DNA of 64,000 nt from contig CAVUNW010000034.1 in the NCBI GenBank assembly GCA_963742865.1, forward strand, positions 1-64,000, in the 5' to 3' direction. How positions within the stretch are numbered: position 1 is the first letter of the stretch; the number at the start of each line of letters is the position of its first letter. A program made the position numbers and the translations under genes. The DNA is from Bog-532 sp963742865. Lineage in GTDB: Bacteria > Actinomycetota > Actinomycetes > Streptosporangiales > Streptosporangiaceae. Under the pieces are notes generated by a model. That model was not told the DNA's origin. It saw only the letters and a program-made list of their open reading frames with translations, and did no database searches. This document shows positions 61,106 through 64,000 of this stretch, one piece after another.

Positions 61106-61977
61106 AGCATGTCCACCACGGCGTCGACGGCGGCGGCGACGTTGTCGTCCGGCGGGAAGAGCAGCGAGCGTCCGATGACGAACCCCCTCACGGTCGGCAG
61201 TTGCAGGGTCTTGCGCCAGGTCGCCATGACCGCGCTCTGGTCCGGGGCGACCTCGCCGCCCAGGATGAGCGCGGGCAGCGTGGAGGCGCCGATGACGCGT
61301 TCCATGTCTTCCACGTACGGCACCTTCAGCCAGGTGTAGGCCGACGTGTTGCCCAGGCCCGACGCGACCGTGATGGCGCGCATCATGGCCTCGGGGGCCA
61401 GGTCGTTGCGGACCTTGCCGTCGACGCGATGCGAGATGAACGGCTCGATCATCGCGATCAGCCGCTGGGCGGCCAGTTCGTTCACCGCGGCCGCGCACGC
61501 CTGCAGGGTGGGCGCCGTGGCCTGGTCCTCGGGGTCGATCCGGATCAGCATCTTGCCGCCGCTGAATCCGGCCGCGGCGATGCTCGCGGCGTCGTACGCG
61601 GTGAATCGGTCGTCGATCTCGAAGGTGGTCCCGGCCAGGCCGCCCCGGTTCATCGAGCCGATCACCACCTTGTCCTCCAGCGCCCCCAGCAGCAGCAGGT
61701 CCTCCAGGATGTCCGGCGTGCCGAGCACGCCGTTGACACCCGGCCGGGATAGTGCCAGGCACAGCCGGTCCAGCAGGTCGGCCCGGTTCGCCATGGCCAG
61801 CGGCCGCATCCCCGCCCGGAGCGCGCCGCGGGCCGGATGGTCGGCGGCGATGACCATCAGGCGGCCGTGCTCGCCGAGCAGGGAGCGCGCCGGGAGCCGG
61901 CGCGCCGCGGCCTCGGCGATCGCCTCCGGCCGGTGCGTCCGCGTATTGACCAGGTGCCGCAGTTCTGCCTCACGCAC
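61102..61977 (-). CDS. Cgl0159-type (beta/alpha)8 aldolase of the inositol operon
   Basis: A 291-aa protein from GTG 61977, overlapping the iolC end by 8 bp. It belongs to the DeoC/LacD-like aldolase group seen in actinobacterial inositol clusters (Cgl0159 type): VIAADHPARGALR, VVIGSMNRGGLAG, GGKMLIRIDPED, IAMIEPF (barrel Glu), TWLKVPYVEDM (Schiff-base Lys candidate), ALILGGEV and FVIGRSLLFP. Probably cleaves 2-deoxy-5-keto-gluconate 6-phosphate, replacing Bacillus IolJ. Reaction inferred from context. Confidence 0.82.
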   Translation of the reverse strand: MREAELRHLVNTRTHRPEAIAEAAARRLPARSLLGEHGRLMVIAADHPARGALRAGMRPLAMANRADLLDRLCLALSRPGVNGVLGTPDILEDLLLLGALEDKVVIGSMNRGGLAGTTFEIDDRFTAYDAASIAAAGFSGGKMLIRIDPEDQATAPTLQACAAAVNELAAQRLIAMIEPFISHRVDGKVRNDLAPEAMMRAITVASGLGNTSAYTWLKVPYVEDMERVIGASTLPALILGGEVAPDQSAVMATWRKTLQLPTVRGFVIGRSLLFPPDDNVAAAVDAVVDML

Positions 61978-62974
61978 TCTGTGTCCCTCTGTTCGCAAGA
62001 CCGGCCTCCTGCATGATGGCTTCGACCTCATCCGCGGTGGGCATCGCGTCGGCGCAGGCGAGCCGGGACGCCACCACGGCCCCGGCCGCGTTGCAGAACC
62101 GCAGCGCGGCTTCCAGGTCCCAGCCGGACAGCAGGCTGTGGCAGAGCGCGCCGCCGAACGCGTCCCCGGCACCGAGGCCGTTGACCACCTCGACCGGGAC
62201 GGGCGGCACCTCCACGATCTTCGTGCCGTCCGAGGCCAGCACGCCGGCCGGTCCCTGCTTGATGATCGCGAGCTGGATCCCCGCGTCGTGCAGGGCCCGG
62301 GCCGCCGCGCGGGGCTCCCGGACACCGACGGCCGTGTCGCATTCGTCCAGGTTCCCGACCGCGACCGTGGCGTGCGGCAGCGCCTCGCGGTACCACCGTC
62401 GCGCCTCTTCCCGGGACGGCCAGAACATCCCCCGGTAGTCGAGGTCGAATACCGTCGGGCAGGCCGGCCTGCTGCGGGCCCGACCCTCAAGAGCCCGCAG
62501 CGTCGCGCTCCGGCTCGGTTCCTGGCACAGCCCGGTCCCGGTCATCCAGAAGATGCCCGCACCGTCGATGGCCTCGGTATCAAGTTCGTTCGGCTCAATC
62601 TGCAGATCCGGTGCGGTCGGGAAGCGGTAGAAGTAGAGCGGGAAATCATCGGGCGGGAAGATCTCACAGAACGTCACCGGAGTGGGCAGTGACGGCACCG
62701 CGGTCACGAACCGGTCGTCGACCCGGAATCCCTTCAGCGCGTCGTGGATGTAGTCGCCGAACGGGTCCTGGCCGGTGCGGCTGATCACCGCGGCCCGCCG
62801 CCCGTAGCGTGCCGCCGCGACCGCGACGTTGGTCGCGCTGCCGCCGAGGTACTTGCCGAAGCTCTCGACGTGCCGGAGCGACCGCCCGGTCTGCAGCGGA
62901 TAGATGTCGACCCCGATGCGGCCCATGGTCAGCACCTCGAAGGGCAGCACCTCGACGGGCACCTGCGTGGTCAC
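61970..62974 (-). CDS. iolC: 5-dehydro-2-deoxygluconokinase
   Basis: A 334-aa PfkB-family kinase (GTG 62974, GTGA overlap with the upstream dehydrogenase). MGRIGVDIYPLQTGRSL, GGSATNVAVAAARYG, IIKQGPAGVL and the catalytic NGLGAGDAFGGALCHSLL (split: NGLGAGDAFGG) are clear; the Asp of GAGD is the catalytic base. Phosphorylates 2-deoxy-5-keto-gluconate. Sits directly upstream of the aldolase that would use its product. Confidence 0.93.
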   Translation of the reverse strand: MTTQVPVEVLPFEVLTMGRIGVDIYPLQTGRSLRHVESFGKYLGGSATNVAVAAARYGRRAAVISRTGQDPFGDYIHDALKGFRVDDRFVTAVPSLPTPVTFCEIFPPDDFPLYFYRFPTAPDLQIEPNELDTEAIDGAGIFWMTGTGLCQEPSRSATLRALEGRARSRPACPTVFDLDYRGMFWPSREEARRWYREALPHATVAVGNLDECDTAVGVREPRAAARALHDAGIQLAIIKQGPAGVLASDGTKIVEVPPVPVEVVNGLGAGDAFGGALCHSLLSGWDLEAALRFCNAAGAVVASRLACADAMPTADEVEAIMQEAGLANRGTQSA

Positions 62975-64000
62975 CGGTTCTCCTGTTTAACGGTGTAGAT
63001 GACGTCGGTCCCGGTGCGCTGCGGCTCGACCCGGACGGTCCGGCCCCAGCGCCAGGAATCCTCGGCCGCCCGGGCCAGGTCGAACGCGGCCAGGGCGTCA
63101 TACGCGGTCACCTGGGGCGGCTCGCCGTCCCGGGCACACCGCGCGAACGACTCGAGTTCGGCGGCGTAGGCCTCCGGGAACCGTTCCTCGAAGTCGCGCG
63201 GCGGCCCGTAGCTGGCCGAGCCCGGCGTCCGCCATTGGTAGTTGCGGTACTGCGGATGGTCGATGCGGACGGTGGCGCTGCGCCCCATCACCTCGGTCGA
63301 GCACTCGTACCCGTACCCCGCGGCCCGGCTGTCGTCGATCACCCCCAGCGCCCCGTTCTCGAAGCGGAGCACCACGACGGCGGTGTCGACGTCACCGATA
63401 TCGGCGAACCCCGGGTCCGACAGCGCCGCGCCGTGCGCGGTCACCTCCACGATCTCACCGACCATCCAGCGCGCCGTGTCCAGGTCGTGGATGGTGACGT
63501 CCACGAAGAACCCGCCCGCGCCGGCCAGGAACGCCGGGTCCGGCGGGTTCATGTCCCGCAGCGACGTGCGGAACAGGTACACGTCGCCCAGTTCGCCGGC
63601 CCGGATCCGTTCCGTGGCCGCGGCCCAGTCCGGGTCGAACCGGCGGTGGAAGCCCACCTGGAACGTCACGCCCGCCGCCCGGACCGCATCGATCACGTCC
63701 AGCGTCGCCTGCCGGTCCAGCGAGAGGGGCTTCTCGCAGAAGACGTGCTTGCCCGCCCGGCAGGCCCGCATGACGAGTTCCGCGTGCGTGCCCGTCGGGG
63801 TGGCGACCACGACCGCGTTGACGGTGCCGTCGGCCAGCAGCTCGTCGTACGAGGGCGCGACGGGCACACCGAACTGCTCGCCCACCGAGCGCGCCGCGCC
63901 CTCGTCGGCGTCGAACACGCAGGCGAGTTCGGCCGAGGGGCACCGGCCGGACAGGCTGGCCGCGTGGATCCGTCCCATGCGGCCCAGCCCGGCCAGCCCG
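62971..64000 (-). CDS. Gfo/Idh/MocA oxidoreductase, second inositol dehydrogenase-like (partial at window end)
   Basis: At least 343 codons are visible, and the frame is open to base 64000. The last visible codons read GLAGLGRMGRIHA, so the Rossmann motif is just inside and only a few residues are cut off. Conserved are FCEKPLSLDR, VGFHRRFDPDW, FVDVTIHDLDTARWM and GALGVIDDSRAAGYGYE. Fits inositol 2-dehydrogenase or scyllo-inositol dehydrogenase, giving the operon two IolG-type enzymes. Stop overlaps the iolC start (GTGA). Confidence 0.88.
   Translation of the reverse strand, partial: GLAGLGRMGRIHAASLSGRCPSAELACVFDADEGAARSVGEQFGVPVAPSYDELLADGTVNAVVVATPTGTHAELVMRACRAGKHVFCEKPLSLDRQATLDVIDAVRAAGVTFQVGFHRRFDPDWAAATERIRAGELGDVYLFRTSLRDMNPPDPAFLAGAGGFFVDVTIHDLDTARWMVGEIVEVTAHGAALSDPGFADIGDVDTAVVVLRFENGALGVIDDSRAAGYGYECSTEVMGRSATVRIDHPQYRNYQWRTPGSASYGPPRDFEERFPEAYAAELESFARCARDGEPPQVTAYDALAAFDLARAAEDSWRWGRTVRVEPQRTGTDVIYTVKQENR

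Overview
The window is about 70% GC and reads as chromosomal DNA of a filamentous-type actinobacterium. The markers are a WhiB-like iron-sulfur regulator, a DICT-domain MerR regulator, an ECF sigma / RskA-like anti-sigma pair, a 13E12/DUF222 HNH endonuclease, a TIGR03084 (DinB-like) protein, a binding-protein-dependent sugar transporter with no ATPase of its own, and frequent GTG starts with ATGA/GTGA gene overlaps. The genus cannot be fixed from this sequence. No rRNA, tRNA, CRISPR array, insertion sequence or phage module was seen.

Layout. 1-13.4 kb: a MarR regulator divergent from a methyltransferase with a palindromic operator between them, a malic enzyme, a decayed ABC exporter, a broken alpha/beta hydrolase, an FAD monooxygenase with a 59-aa ribbon-helix-helix-like partner, Maf, a broken acyl-CoA synthetase divergent from a crotonase operon, and an orphan substrate-binding lipoprotein. 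13.4-23.4 kb (minus strand): a tightly packed seven-gene unit, in transcription order GrpE-like, lidless Hsp70-like, fibronectin-III protein, zinc-ribbon GTPase A, GAP1-type protein, membrane zinc-ribbon GTPase B, and a 35-aa membrane peptide. This is the strongest candidate for an unusual, poorly characterised system. 23.6-28 kb: an esterase / ATP-grasp pair, then an ECF sigma module with a full anti-sigma factor and a second short zinc-finger-only anti-sigma-like protein.

28-36.5 kb: a glycosyltransferase-like membrane protein, WhiB-like and MerR-DICT regulators facing each other over two palindromes, a ROK regulator divergent from an MFS exporter over a perfect palindrome, a YihY protein, a PRC-barrel remnant and an acyl-CoA dehydrogenase. 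36.6-41.3 kb: an arabinoside uptake and cleavage operon (GH51 arabinofuranosidase, binding protein, two permeases). 41.3-53.9 kb: a SUKH-like protein, an HNH endonuclease, a D-aminoacylase-type amidohydrolase, a crotonase, two TetR regulators, a hydrolase-cupin fusion, a damaged Rieske lipoprotein, HdeD, dodecin, hydroxypyruvate isomerase and a YdbS/YdbT-like PH-domain pair. 53.9-64 kb (minus strand, continuing beyond the window): a myo-inositol catabolic operon (iolG2-iolC-aldolase-iolB-iolD-iolA-iolE-iolG-isomerase), almost every junction being a stop/start overlap.

Two properties run through the window. About a dozen conserved genes are split by one or a few single-base frameshifts, often in G or C runs. 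This suggests either indel errors in the assembly or active decay, and it affects how every broken gene below should be read. Also, at least seven short tandem duplications (15-27 bp units) lie in or beside genes.
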